A stretch of DNA of 64,000 bases, taken from DATDFB01 sp035276475. GTDB taxonomy: Bacteria; Acidobacteriota; Thermoanaerobaculia; Gp7-AA8. Positions 7,329 through 15,629 of the stretch are shown piece after piece. The stretch's first letter is position 1; each line of letters opens with the position of its first letter. The stretch lies in NCBI GenBank assembly GCA_035276475.1, contig DATELQ010000117.1:14175-78174 (forward strand), given 5' to 3'. The position numbers were made by a program, and so were the translations under genes. The notes under the pieces are model-generated. The model did no database searches and was not told the origin of the DNA. It saw nothing but the letters and a program-made list of their open reading frames with translations.

Positions 7329-9620
7329 TCAATGCGTGCCGATCGTCCCCACGTTTTTAAGCGTCACGGCGATCCCGTAGCTCAGCTTCGGCGTCGGCTC
7401 CGGCAGATAGACGAGGTAGCGCCGCAGCTCGAAGGCGACTCCATAGCACGACGCATTCGTCCCGATGAGGTACCGCTGCTCCAGAAACGTCCCGAGCTTC
7501 GCGTCGAAGTTGAGCTGCACGTCGGCGCGCACGCGGTCCTTCAGCACCGACGAGCCGGCGTTGATGCGCACCTGGCTCGCGCTCGTGTCGAACGTCGACT
7601 GCGGCGTCTTGTACGTCGAGAACCAGGTGAAGCTCAGGTACTTGTCGGCGCTGTCGCCGGTGCCCATCAGATTCGCGGAGATCGACGTCTGCTCCAGCTG
7701 GTGCGAGATGTTGCCGTACGTGGCGCTGGCGTCGAGCGTGATCGACTGGTACGGGTTCACGTGCAGCGACGCCACGAGCGGCGTGAACTTGCTGTCCTGC
7801 CCCGGCGGGAGCGTCGTCCCCGGCAGGCTGCCGCCGGTCGCGTTGGTGAACGGCTTCGAGAGCGACACCGACTGCCGCAGCGAGAACGAGAGCACTTCGC
7901 GCGACGACGTGCCGGCCCCTTTCTCGCGGCCGATGATGCGCTGCGTGAGCGAGTACTCGACGGAGTCGCGGACGATGGGGAGGAACGGCGAGTCGACGGT
8001 GTCGAAGCGGATGACGCGCTCCTGGTCGGCCACGTTCGACGTGTAGATGTAGCGGAAGCGCGGCTCGATGACGTGCTTGAAGCGCGTGAAGCCGCCGATC
8101 GACTTGTTGAAGATCTTCGAGAACGAGGGGCCGACGACGTCGACCTCGCCCTGCGCGTACGTGCGCGTCAGCTTGTCGTCGACGGCCACCTGCTGCCCGG
8201 TCGTCTGCAGCGCATTCGGGTCGAGGCTCGCCGAGTACCACGTGTCGCGCAGCGAGATCTGCGGACGAATCGAGAGCCACGCCGGCGTGCGCAGCTGCAG
8301 CGACAGCGTCGGGAAGACGTCGGCGCGGTAGTAGTTCGCTTCCGGACCGTTGAGGAGGCCGTGGGTGATGAGGTGCGACGTCGACGACTCCAGCGACAAG
8401 TACAGCGGCGTGTTGCCGAGGCGGTTCGGATAGAGGCGGAACTGCAGCGAGGGGAGCTGCTCGAAGCGCTGGCGCGGCGGCGGCGCGAACGGATCGTCGG
8501 CGTTGACGGGGCCGAAGAGGTCGCGCCGGTCGGTGAGGATGTTGAGCGAGTAGGTGGGGCGGTTCTTCGTCAGATACGCCTGCGAATAGATCTGCGAGAG
8601 CGTATGGATGCGCGGGTCGCGGTCGAAGCGGCGGAAGAAGTCGATGTTCGAGAAGTCCTCGACGTCGACGACGCCGCGGAAGCCGCCGGGCAGGTTGTCC
8701 TGGGCGTGCTCGATGCGGTACTTCCACTCCAGTCTTCCCTGCTCGACGTCGTGCACGGTGTACGCGCTGATCTCGCCGAGCTTGATGTCGGGCGAGGGCA
8801 GGTAGCGCGCGTCGACGCCGACGCCGTTGTAGCCCTTCGTATTGAGGTCGGTGTAGATAGTGGCGTCGGCGGAGTCGCCCCACGGGAGGAAGTAGCCGGT
8901 CTCGAGGCGCTCGCCGAACTCCTCCGAGATCAAAAGGCGCGGGATGAGGAAGCCGCGCGAGCGGTCGCGCTTCGTCGGCCAGATCAGCGACGGCGCCCAA
9001 AACACGGGGAGGCGGCTGGCGCGGAACTGCACGTCGCGCATGTGCGCGTAGTCGTCGAGGGTGACGTCGGCGCGGGCGACGTGGAACGACCACGAGGGCC
9101 GGTTGATGTCGCACGAGGTGAAGATGCTCTGCGTGAGGAGGTAACGCGTGTCGCCGATTTTCTCGGCCTTGTCGGCGGTGAAGTAGAGCGACGGCTCCAT
9201 GGCGCCGGTGGCGTGGAAGAGGGTGCCGAGCTTGGTGTCGAGGTTGTAGAAGAGTTGGTCCGCACTCAGCCGGATCGGCCCCTGATCGAGGATGACGTGC
9301 CCCTCGGCGACAATATCTTTGGTCCGCTGGTTGAACGTCATCTTGTCGGCGACGACGGTGATGTCCTGGTACTTGATGGTCATCCCGCCTTCGACGGCGA
9401 CGTATTCGTTCTTCTCCTCGGTGATGTGCGCGCCTTCCTTCGCCGTCCAGACCACTTCGCCGCCGCTCTTTTTGAGCCCCGGCTGGAATTTGAACTTCGT
9501 CTTCGGCGGCTGGTAGTACTGCCCCGCCGGACCCATGTCTTTCCCGGTTTGAGCGGCGGCGATGGCGGGAGTGACGGCGGCGAGGAGTGCTGCGAAGAGG
9601 CGCGGAAAGCGTCGCGTCAT
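7329..9620 (-). CDS. lptD: LPS-assembly protein LptD (OstA-like N-domain plus beta-barrel)
   Basis: LptD is the outer-membrane barrel that inserts lipopolysaccharide into the outer leaflet. The product is 763 residues. A signal peptide (RRFPRLFAALLAAVTPAIAAAQ) is followed by an OstA/LptA-like beta-jellyroll at ~55-170 (VADKMTFNQRTKDIVAEGHVILDQG), then a long barrel region with alternating strands. The signature SRLPVFWAPSLIWPTKRDRSRGFLIP (about residues 205-230) matches the conserved P-x-x-W/Y-P stretch of LptD_C. Two Cys (in FTSCDIN and NASCYG) could form a disulfide across the protein as in E. coli LptD. ATG 9620 is chosen because the extra 11 upstream residues are Arg-rich and would spoil the signal peptide. 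The gene implies LPS in this organism. Confidence 0.9.
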   Translation of the reverse strand: MTRRFPRLFAALLAAVTPAIAAAQTGKDMGPAGQYYQPPKTKFKFQPGLKKSGGEVVWTAKEGAHITEEKNEYVAVEGGMTIKYQDITVVADKMTFNQRTKDIVAEGHVILDQGPIRLSADQLFYNLDTKLGTLFHATGAMEPSLYFTADKAEKIGDTRYLLTQSIFTSCDINRPSWSFHVARADVTLDDYAHMRDVQFRASRLPVFWAPSLIWPTKRDRSRGFLIPRLLISEEFGERLETGYFLPWGDSADATIYTDLNTKGYNGVGVDARYLPSPDIKLGEISAYTVHDVEQGRLEWKYRIEHAQDNLPGGFRGVVDVEDFSNIDFFRRFDRDPRIHTLSQIYSQAYLTKNRPTYSLNILTDRRDLFGPVNADDPFAPPPRQRFEQLPSLQFRLYPNRLGNTPLYLSLESSTSHLITHGLLNGPEANYYRADVFPTLSLQLRTPAWLSIRPQISLRDTWYSASLDPNALQTTGQQVAVDDKLTRTYAQGEVDVVGPSFSKIFNKSIGGFTRFKHVIEPRFRYIYTSNVADQERVIRFDTVDSPFLPIVRDSVEYSLTQRIIGREKGAGTSSREVLSFSLRQSVSLSKPFTNATGGSLPGTTLPPGQDSKFTPLVASLHVNPYQSITLDASATYGNISHQLEQTSISANLMGTGDSADKYLSFTWFSTYKTPQSTFDTSASQVRINAGSSVLKDRVRADVQLNFDAKLGTFLEQRYLIGTNASCYGVAFELRRYLVYLPEPTPKLSYGIAVTLKNVGTIGTH

Positions 9621-9649
9621 TTGCTGGCGGCCATTGTAGCGTCGCCGTC

Positions 9650-10141
9650 TCACGATGACGAGGACCGCCGGTGCTTGCCTGCGCGTCCGAGGGAACGGCG
9701 CATGATCGCGGCGCGCTCGGCGATGGCGGCAGCGTCGCGGCGGCGGCCGAGGATCTTGGCGACGTGGTAGACCTGAAGCGCGCCGTCGGCGACCTTCGCC
9801 TTTTTCATGCGCATGGTGTAGCGGAGAGCGTCCAACAGGATCTCGACGTGATCGGCGGCGGGCTCGAACGCCTGGAGAAACTGCAGCACGCCGCGCGCTT
9901 CCTGCGGATCGAAACGCTTCGGGAGCCCCAAGTCCGGGTCGTCTTCGACAGCGGCGGCGACGTCGGCGATGAAATCGAGCGGAACGGTGTGATTCGAGCG
10001 AACGAAGGGGTCCGTGGATGGATGCGGCGACTGCAACGGTCCGAGGAGAGCGAAGGCGCTTTCGATCCGGGCCATGAATTCCGCGGCAAGTTCCTGCGAA
10101 GCTGTGACCGTTGGTGACGGTCTTTCGTCCGGCTCAGCCAC
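9650..10141 (-). CDS. Hypothetical protein, 163 aa
   Basis: A soluble, acidic-to-basic protein with helical stretches (ARGVLQFLQAFEPAADHVEILLDALRYTMRMKKAKV, in two parts) and a strongly basic tail (AIMRRSLGRAGKHRR). I do not recognise the family. The GTG start at 10141 is supported by a strong GGAGG six bases upstream. The gene lies 29 bp before lptD on the same strand and could share its transcript. The AT-rich 190 bp before it probably holds its promoter. Confidence 0.65.
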   Translation of the reverse strand: MAEPDERPSPTVTASQELAAEFMARIESAFALLGPLQSPHPSTDPFVRSNHTVPLDFIADVAAAVEDDPDLGLPKRFDPQEARGVLQFLQAFEPAADHVEILLDALRYTMRMKKAKVADGALQVYHVAKILGRRRDAAAIAERAAIMRRSLGRAGKHRRSSSS

Positions 10142-10331
10142 GATTGCCTCCTTCGCTGGTATTCATACCATCGATCATGGCATTGATTTCAGCCTTACAG
10201 GCATCCATTCCACTATAGATAGTACATCATCTCGTGTAAGGTGGGACTGAATTCCTTAGTTTGTGACTTGATTGTCTTCGACAATCGAATCAAATCGTGG
10301 ATCGATGGTATTCATGCCACGCAACTTGGAA
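10142..10331. promoter_or_regulatory. AT-rich intergenic region with inverted repeats
   Basis: This 190-bp gap is markedly richer in A and T than its surroundings. It holds an 11-bp inverted repeat, ATACCATCGAT (10165-10175) and ATCGATGGTAT (10301-10311). A local hairpin TGGTAT/ATACCA lies at 10157-10170, and a second hairpin GATTGTC-TTC-GACAATC at 10270-10286. The gap is upstream of the 163-residue gene and downstream of the gene at 10332, both on the minus strand. The distant 11-bp arms could be two operator half-regions or loop-forming sites. No sigma-70 hexamers stand out clearly. Confidence 0.45.
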
Positions 10332-11165
10332 CTACACTCCATCTATGGTGGCACGCATCTCCTTGTCGATCCGACTCATCTCTCGCATCCGCATCCGCAA
10401 TTGAATGATCTCCACTTGGTAGAGCCGCGCGACCGTATCGTCGCGGAAGCGCTGGTGGCGTTTGCGCAGGGCGATCTCATTCGCGAGGCGGACGAACTCG
10501 CGATGGGCATGGCGGTCGGTCCAACCGCCGCGGCCGTGGCGGAGGATTGGGTGGGCGGTGCGGCGAACGTCCGCGTCGTCGAGGAATCCGAGGGAGGCCT
10601 CGTGGCGCAGTTCCGCGCGGAGCTCGGGCCATTCTTTAAAGACCGCTGCGACGACGAAGAGCGGGACGAGCGCGGCGACGATGACGTCAACCGCGCGCGC
10701 GGTCAGCCCGGCCGCGACGAGCGCGCGCGGCGCGTACGCGGCGGCGACGGCGGCAAACGCCGTGACAACGTCGAGCGCGATCTGCTTGCCGCGGTCGCGC
10801 ACGTGGAACGCGGCGTAGGTGATGCCGTAGCCGGCGACTGCGCCGGCGGCGATGCACTGCGCGATGACATCGCTGTGCCACAACAGCACCGCCGCCGCGG
10901 CCGCGCCGCTGCAGCCGCCGAGGAGCATGCCGTCGACTGACTCGCTCTCGCGGCCGGTGAGGCGGACGTACAGCGCCGCGGCGCTGAGCACGATGCCGGC
11001 CGCGATCGGATGCGCGCCGAGCGGCCAAAGCAGCGCGCCGGCGACGACGCCCGCGGCGAGCGGCGTGCGCCAGGCGCGCCAGAACTTCGGATCGAGCGAT
11101 TTGAAGTAGTCGGCCGCGGCGGCGACGCCGAGGAACGCGGCGATGAGGAGCAGGCCGAAGATCAT
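10332..11165 (-). CDS. Hypothetical polytopic membrane protein
   Basis: The 277-residue product has about six hydrophobic segments in residues 1-195 (MIFGLLLIAAFLGVAAA, TPLAAGVVAGALLWPLGA, IAAGIVLSAAALYV, MLLGGCSGAAAAAVLLW, and two later) and then a charged cytoplasmic tail of ~85 residues. The tail is rich in Arg, His and Glu (ELRHEASLGFLDDADVRR; ALRKRHQRFRDDTVARLYQ). The family is not recognised. The ATG at 11165 is used because the seven codons above it belong to the palindromic repeat. It follows ribF, and the repeat fills the space between them. Confidence 0.65.
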   Translation of the reverse strand: MIFGLLLIAAFLGVAAAADYFKSLDPKFWRAWRTPLAAGVVAGALLWPLGAHPIAAGIVLSAAALYVRLTGRESESVDGMLLGGCSGAAAAAVLLWHSDVIAQCIAAGAVAGYGITYAAFHVRDRGKQIALDVVTAFAAVAAAYAPRALVAAGLTARAVDVIVAALVPLFVVAAVFKEWPELRAELRHEASLGFLDDADVRRTAHPILRHGRGGWTDRHAHREFVRLANEIALRKRHQRFRDDTVARLYQVEIIQLRMRMREMSRIDKEMRATIDGV

Positions 11166-11169
11166 AAGA

Positions 11170-11262
11170 AACAGGTGACAGGGCACAGGGGACAGGGGAC
11201 AGGTGGTTGTCGTCGCGAGAACATCATCTGTCCCCTGTTCCCTATGCCCTGTCCCCTGACCG
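11170..11262. repeat. Heptanucleotide-repeat palindrome, element 2
   Basis: The left arm has five consecutive heptads of the form ACAGGKG/ACAGGGC (period exactly seven). The core is TCGTCGCGAGAACATCA (11210-11226), and the right arm has heptads TGTCCCC, TGTTCCC, TATGCCC, TGTCCCC. The core is identical to the reverse complement of 24246-24262, and the arms align as well, so elements 2 and 3 are copies of one dispersed repeat. The right arm contains the ribF stop codon (11242-11244) and its last codons, so the repeat has entered or grown into the end of that gene. Confidence 0.9.
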
Positions 11263-12192
11263 TCGGAGAAAATACCGGCGCGAGCGCTCGATGTCGGCGC
11301 GGATCTGCCGCGTCAGCTCCACCGCGGAGCGGAACTGCTGCTCGCGGCGCAGGAGCTCGTGGAAGTAGAGGCGCACGGTGTCGCCGTAGACGTTGGAGTC
11401 GAAGTCGAGGATGTGACTCTCGATGGTGATCGCGTAGTTCTCGTACAGCGTGGGGCGCACGCCGATGTTCGTCACGCTCTCGAAGGAGCGGTCGAAGCTC
11501 TCGAAGCGCGACGTGGTGACGAAGACGCCGCCGTCGGGATAGAGCTCGTTGAACGGATCGACGTTGACGGTCGGAAATCCGATCTTGCGGCCGAGGCGGC
11601 GGCCGGTGGCGACGAGGCCGTCGATATAGTAGGTGCGGCCGAGGGCCAGGGCCACGGTGCGCATCGCGCCGCGCGCGATCCCGCGGCGGATGCGCGAGCT
11701 GGAGACGCGGATGCCGCGGATGCGCACCTCGTCGACGCCGTGCACGGCGAAGCCGAACTGCTTCCCCGCCGCCTGCAACTTTTCGAGATGCCCTTCGCGC
11801 CCCGCGCCGAAGGCGAAGTCGCGGCCGATGCGGACTTCCGTGACCTGCAGCGCGCCGACGAGGAATTCTTCGATGAAGCGGTCGGCGGTCCAGCGCGAAA
11901 ACTCGTGCGTGAAGGGGACAACGAGGAGCGCGTCGACGCCCATCTCGCGGATCAATTCTTCTTTTTGCGACAGCGTCAGGATCTGCTTCGGCACGCGGTC
12001 CGGCGCGACGATGGACAAAGGATGCGGATGAAAGGTGATGACGGCGGACGGCCGCCCGGTCTCGCGCGCGCGCTCGACGACGCCGCTGATGATGGCCTGA
12101 TGGCCGATGTGCATGCCGTCGAAGTTGCCGATCGTCGCAATGCAGCCGCGCGGGAGATCCGTTTGGCGCAATGGATCGTGGAGGATGAGCAT
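11242..12192 (-). CDS. ribF: Bifunctional riboflavin kinase / FAD synthetase RibF
   Basis: RibF phosphorylates riboflavin to FMN and adenylylates FMN to FAD in the cytoplasm. The 316-residue product has the usual two domains. The N-terminal nucleotidyltransferase carries GNFDGMHIGH (22-31), ITFHPHP and RIGRDFAFG. The C-terminal flavokinase carries KIGFPTVNVD, YPDGGVFVTT, NIGVRPT and ESHILDFDSNVYG, the last with the conserved acidic residue. The length matches the family. The final RSGDRA and the TAG stop are encoded by the palindromic repeat, so the native C-terminus may have been altered by a few residues. The gene lies 12 bp after the REC/HD-GYP regulator on the same strand. Confidence 0.92.
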   Translation of the reverse strand: MLILHDPLRQTDLPRGCIATIGNFDGMHIGHQAIISGVVERARETGRPSAVITFHPHPLSIVAPDRVPKQILTLSQKEELIREMGVDALLVVPFTHEFSRWTADRFIEEFLVGALQVTEVRIGRDFAFGAGREGHLEKLQAAGKQFGFAVHGVDEVRIRGIRVSSSRIRRGIARGAMRTVALALGRTYYIDGLVATGRRLGRKIGFPTVNVDPFNELYPDGGVFVTTSRFESFDRSFESVTNIGVRPTLYENYAITIESHILDFDSNVYGDTVRLYFHELLRREQQFRSAVELTRQIRADIERSRRYFLRRSGDRA

Positions 12193-12204
12193 CGGCGCGC
12201 GAGC

Positions 12205-14232
12205 TTACTCCAACCGCAACGTCGGGACCGGCACCGCAATCCGCTGCCAGTCGGGCGGCTCCGCCCCGAGCCACTCCGCGAATTTCTCGACCATCGCCGG
12301 GTCCCACTTCCCGCCCGCCGCTTCGCGCTGCAGCGTCTGCATCGCCGCCGTGTGCGACAGCGGCGCGGGGCGGTAGGAGCGGTGCGAGGTCAAGGCGTCG
12401 TAGGCGTCGACGATCGAGAGCAGGCGCACTTCGTAGGGGATGTCGTCGCCGCGCAGGCCGTCGGGGTAGCCGCGGCCGTCGTAGCGCTCGTGATGATGGC
12501 GGATCATGCGCAGAACGCCGCTCAAGGTCATGAGCGGGCGGACCATCTCCTCGCCGATGACCGGATGGTCGATGACGCGCATGAATTCGTCGCGCGTGAG
12601 CGGCCCCTGCTTGTTCAGCAGCGCCTCCGGCACGGCGATCTTGCCGATGTCGTGCAGCAGTCCGGCGATGCGGGCGCGCTCGGCGAATTCGTCGCTCTCG
12701 CCGAGGTGGAGGGCGAAGGCGCGGGCGAGATCGCCGACGCGCTGGGAGTGGCCGCGCGTGTAACGATCTTTCGCTTCGAGCGTCAACGCCAGCGCGCAGA
12801 TGACGTTCTGGGTCTGCTCCAAGTCGGCGTGGTACTCCTTGATCCGCAAGAGGGACCGGATGCGCGAGATGAGCTCGACGCGGTTGAGCGGATAGTTGAT
12901 GAAGTCGTCCGCCCCCGCCACGATGGCCTCGGAGCGAATGCCCGTTCCGCGGTGCGACGTCAGCACGATGACGGGGAGAAACTCGTGCCGCGCGTCGGCG
13001 CGGATCATCCGCAGGGTCTCGGCGCCCCCTTGCAGCGGCATGATGAGGTCGAGGAGCACGACGTCGATGGCTTCGCGTCCTAAGACGTCGAGCGCCTCAA
13101 CGCCGTTCTCGGCGACGGCGACGTCGAAGCCGGCGTCCGAGAGGGTCATGGTGACGAGGTCGCGGTTCATGCGGTTGTCGTCGACGCAGAGGACGCGCGG
13201 CCGCGACGCCGCGCGCTTGCCGAGGTGCCGGGCGGCGACGGCGAGCGGCGACTCCTCGTCGAGCGCCGCGGCGAAGACGCGTACGAGCTCGGCGTCGAAC
13301 GCGCCATCCTCGGCGTCGCTGCGCAAGCGCGCCATGGCCGCCTCTTCGTCGCCGTTCATCTCCAGCACGAAGTCGTCGTAGCGGTTGGCGATGCCGACGA
13401 TCTGGGCCTCGATGGGGATGGCGTCGCCGGCGAGGTGGTCGGGGTAGCCGCGGCCGTCGACGCGCTCGTGATGCCAGCGGACGATCGGCACCCAGGCGCG
13501 GAAGGTCGTCATCGGCTCGAGGATCGAGGCGCCCATGCGCGTGTGCTCGGCGACGCGCGCGACCTCGTCGTCGTCGAGCTGCTCTTTCGACAGGAGGTGA
13601 TCGGGGACGCCGATCTTGCCGACGTCGTGGAGCATGGCGCCCTTGGTGATGGTCTCGACTTCGTCGCGCGACATGCCCAATTTCTGTGCAAGGCGCGCGG
13701 CGTACTGGGCGACGCGTTGGACGTGGCCGGCGGCGTGGGGGTCTTTGTTCTCCAGCGCGGTGCCGAGAGCCATGATGATGTTCTCGCTGGAGTCGAGCTC
13801 TTTGCGGAGGTTGCGGATTTTGATGAGGGACCGGACGCGCGTGCGCAGCTCGTCTTTGTTGATCGGCTTGTTGAGGAAGTCGTCCGCGCCGCACTCGAGG
13901 GCTTTGATCTTGTCGTCGGTGTCGGTGAGCGCGGTGAGCATGAGGATGGGGATCATCCGCCCCCCGGCTTCGCCTTTGATGCGCGCGCACGCTTCGTAGC
14001 CGTCCATGTTCGGCATCATGACGTCGAGGACGATGATGGCGGGGTCGCTCTGCGGGTAGAGCGCGAGGGCCTCGCGGCCGTCGCGGGCCATGACGACGTC
14101 GTAGCCCCACGAGGTGAGGTATTCCTCGAGGATCTGCAGGTTCTGTTCGTTGTCGTCGACCGCGAGGACGAGGTCGCGCTCGTGCGCCGGCGCAGCGCTG
14201 CCGGCCAGCGGAAGATCGCTCTGGGTGGTCAT
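12205..14232 (-). CDS. Response regulator with tandem REC-HD-GYP-REC-HD-GYP architecture
   Basis: The 675-residue product has two copies of a receiver plus HD-GYP unit; HD-GYP domains hydrolyse cyclic di-GMP. REC1 (~21-140) has acidic pair D26/D27, phosphoacceptor D70 and the KP motif K122. HD-GYP1 (~150-320) has HDVGK (202-206) and HHERVDGRGYP (254-264), but the later metal-binding Asp of the usual VxDxxDAL is an Asn (IANRYDDF), and the helix after it is unlike the family. REC2 (~345-465) has D351/D352 and D395, but the conserved Lys is Tyr (FINYPLN). HD-GYP2 (~475-660) looks complete: HDIGK (527-531), HHERYDGRGYP, SIVDAYDALTSHRSYRP. I infer an active C-terminal phosphodiesterase and a degenerate, perhaps regulatory, first copy. 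It shares four bases with the DUF488 gene upstream. Confidence 0.9.
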   Translation of the reverse strand: MTTQSDLPLAGSAAPAHERDLVLAVDDNEQNLQILEEYLTSWGYDVVMARDGREALALYPQSDPAIIVLDVMMPNMDGYEACARIKGEAGGRMIPILMLTALTDTDDKIKALECGADDFLNKPINKDELRTRVRSLIKIRNLRKELDSSENIIMALGTALENKDPHAAGHVQRVAQYAARLAQKLGMSRDEVETITKGAMLHDVGKIGVPDHLLSKEQLDDDEVARVAEHTRMGASILEPMTTFRAWVPIVRWHHERVDGRGYPDHLAGDAIPIEAQIVGIANRYDDFVLEMNGDEEAAMARLRSDAEDGAFDAELVRVFAAALDEESPLAVAARHLGKRAASRPRVLCVDDNRMNRDLVTMTLSDAGFDVAVAENGVEALDVLGREAIDVVLLDLIMPLQGGAETLRMIRADARHEFLPVIVLTSHRGTGIRSEAIVAGADDFINYPLNRVELISRIRSLLRIKEYHADLEQTQNVICALALTLEAKDRYTRGHSQRVGDLARAFALHLGESDEFAERARIAGLLHDIGKIAVPEALLNKQGPLTRDEFMRVIDHPVIGEEMVRPLMTLSGVLRMIRHHHERYDGRGYPDGLRGDDIPYEVRLLSIVDAYDALTSHRSYRPAPLSHTAAMQTLQREAAGGKWDPAMVEKFAEWLGAEPPDWQRIAVPVPTLRLE

Positions 14233-14747
14233 CCGGACGGGGCGATTATACGGCGCGCGTAGACGAGGTGCCCGCCGGCGTCGTGGGCGAGCGGATTGAG
14301 CTCGTGCCGGCGGCGGTCGTTCGGCCCGACGATGTGGACGACGTCGACGCCGCGCCGCACCAGCTCATCCGCGACGAAGTTCCGATGGCACCGCCACGGC
14401 ACAGCCTCGGCGCACATGATGGCGTCGCCCTCTTGCAGCTTGTCGACGCCGTCGGCAAATTCTCTCGTGGCCATGTAATCGGCATAGCCGCGGAACTGGG
14501 CATTGCGCAGCGCATCGTTCGGCGAGTCCGGCGCCGCCGTCCGCCGCCCCCCCAGCTCGGGCATGTGCACGTAGGCGATGCCGCGCTTCGGCAGCTCCGC
14601 CGCAAGGGCGTCGCGCGAGAAGTGCGGGTAGCGCCGCGAGCCGGGGAAGCGCCGGATGTCCGCGAGGCGACGGACGCCGCTGGCGGCAAGGAGGTGCACG
14701 AGCTCGTCGAGGGAGCGGGTGGAGTGGCCGATGGTGTAGATCTTCAT
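14229..14747 (-). CDS. DUF488 domain protein
   Basis: The 172-residue product starts with MKIYTIGHSTRSLDEL, the classic DUF488 opening. RLADIRRFPGSRRYPHFS follows, then YVHMPELGG, and FRGYADYMATREF and the Cys/Trp-containing AIMCAEAVPWRCHRNFVADEL, all family hallmarks. The function of DUF488 is unknown; the conserved Cys and His residues suggest a nucleotide- or metal-related enzyme. Its stop overlaps the start of the HD-GYP regulator by four bases (ATGA), so the two are translationally coupled. It starts 27 bp from the divergent gene at 14775, with a palindrome between. Confidence 0.88.
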   Translation of the reverse strand: MKIYTIGHSTRSLDELVHLLAASGVRRLADIRRFPGSRRYPHFSRDALAAELPKRGIAYVHMPELGGRRTAAPDSPNDALRNAQFRGYADYMATREFADGVDKLQEGDAIMCAEAVPWRCHRNFVADELVRRGVDVVHIVGPNDRRRHELNPLAHDAGGHLVYARRIIAPSG

Positions 14748-14758
14748 GACTTATCGTA

Positions 14759-14771
14759 GCGACAATGTCGC
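14759..14771. promoter_or_regulatory. Perfect 13-bp palindrome between divergent genes
   Basis: GCGACA-A-TGTCGC is a perfect inverted repeat with six-base arms and a one-base centre. It lies in the 27-bp gap between the DUF488 gene (start 14747, minus) and the unknown gene at 14775 (plus). Its position, four bases before the plus-strand ATG, suits an operator acting on both genes, although no regulator gene is adjacent. Confidence 0.35.
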
Positions 14772-14774
14772 ACG

Positions 14775-15629
14775 ATGATTTACGTGCTGATGGCGCGCGA
14801 GGCGCCGCGCGCGGTGATTTTCCGCCGCGGACCGTCGCGGCGCGTGCTGCTGCTGACGTGGGATCTCGAGACGGACGAGATCGTGCCGGGGCAATGGTTC
14901 AAGGGCCGCGTCTACGAGCATCGCTGCGACCTTTCGCCGGACGGGCGGCTGCTCATCTACTTTGCCGCGAAGTTCTGGCGCAACCCCAACGCGTGGACCG
15001 CCATCAGCAAGCCGCCATACTTCACGGCGCTGGCGCTTTGGATGAAGCACACGACGTGGGGCGGCGGCGGACTGTTCGACAGCGCGACGAGTATCGCCTT
15101 GAACCATCGCGCTGAGGACTTCGCGCTCGCGGCCGGATTCGAGCTGCCGCCGGAGCTCACCGTCTATCCGATTGCCCCGTGGGCCGGCGGCGGCGAGGAC
15201 GAGCCGATCCTGTCGACGCGCCTCGCGCGCGACAGGTGGCGACTCACCGAGCCGGGGCGAACCGTGGAGCGCGGTCGCAAAGCGAGCGTCTGGCTGCAGG
15301 TCGAACCGCCGACGACGTTGGAGAAACTCCATCCGCTCGCGGCGGAGCGCTACACGCTCCGGGCGTTGATCACCGGCATCCAGGAGCGGCAGGGCGCTTG
15401 GTATCGGATGGAGCACTTCGTCGGCGACTCGCACCCGATCGGCCGCAGCGACTGGGCCGACTGGGCGCCGAACGGCGACCTGCTCTTTTCGATCGGCTAC
15501 TCGATCTACCGGCTCCGTTACGCGGACGGCGCGCTCGCTCCGCTCGCCGAGGCGAGGAAAATCGCGGACCTGACGAATGCGACGTTCAGGGAAGTGGCGG
15601 CACCGCCGGAGGCGCGGCAGTGGTTCTAG
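14775..15629 (+). CDS. Hypothetical protein, 284 aa
   Basis: A soluble protein with no signal peptide and no family that I recognise. Its beginning, MIYVLMAREAPRAVIFRRGPSRRVLLLTWDLETDEIVPGQW (in parts), reads as a beta sheet. Repeated short strands such as HRCDLSPDGRLLIYFAAKF and GDLLFSIGYSIYRLRYADG resemble propeller blades; the LSPDGRLLIY phrase is common in WD40/PD40-like propellers. It ends by overlapping the next gene by 10 bp. Together with the next two genes it forms a compact plus-strand group. A structural or substrate-recognition role is possible, but nothing shows enzymatic residues. Confidence 0.7.
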   Translation: MIYVLMAREAPRAVIFRRGPSRRVLLLTWDLETDEIVPGQWFKGRVYEHRCDLSPDGRLLIYFAAKFWRNPNAWTAISKPPYFTALALWMKHTTWGGGGLFDSATSIALNHRAEDFALAAGFELPPELTVYPIAPWAGGGEDEPILSTRLARDRWRLTEPGRTVERGRKASVWLQVEPPTTLEKLHPLAAERYTLRALITGIQERQGAWYRMEHFVGDSHPIGRSDWADWAPNGDLLFSIGYSIYRLRYADGALAPLAEARKIADLTNATFREVAAPPEARQWF

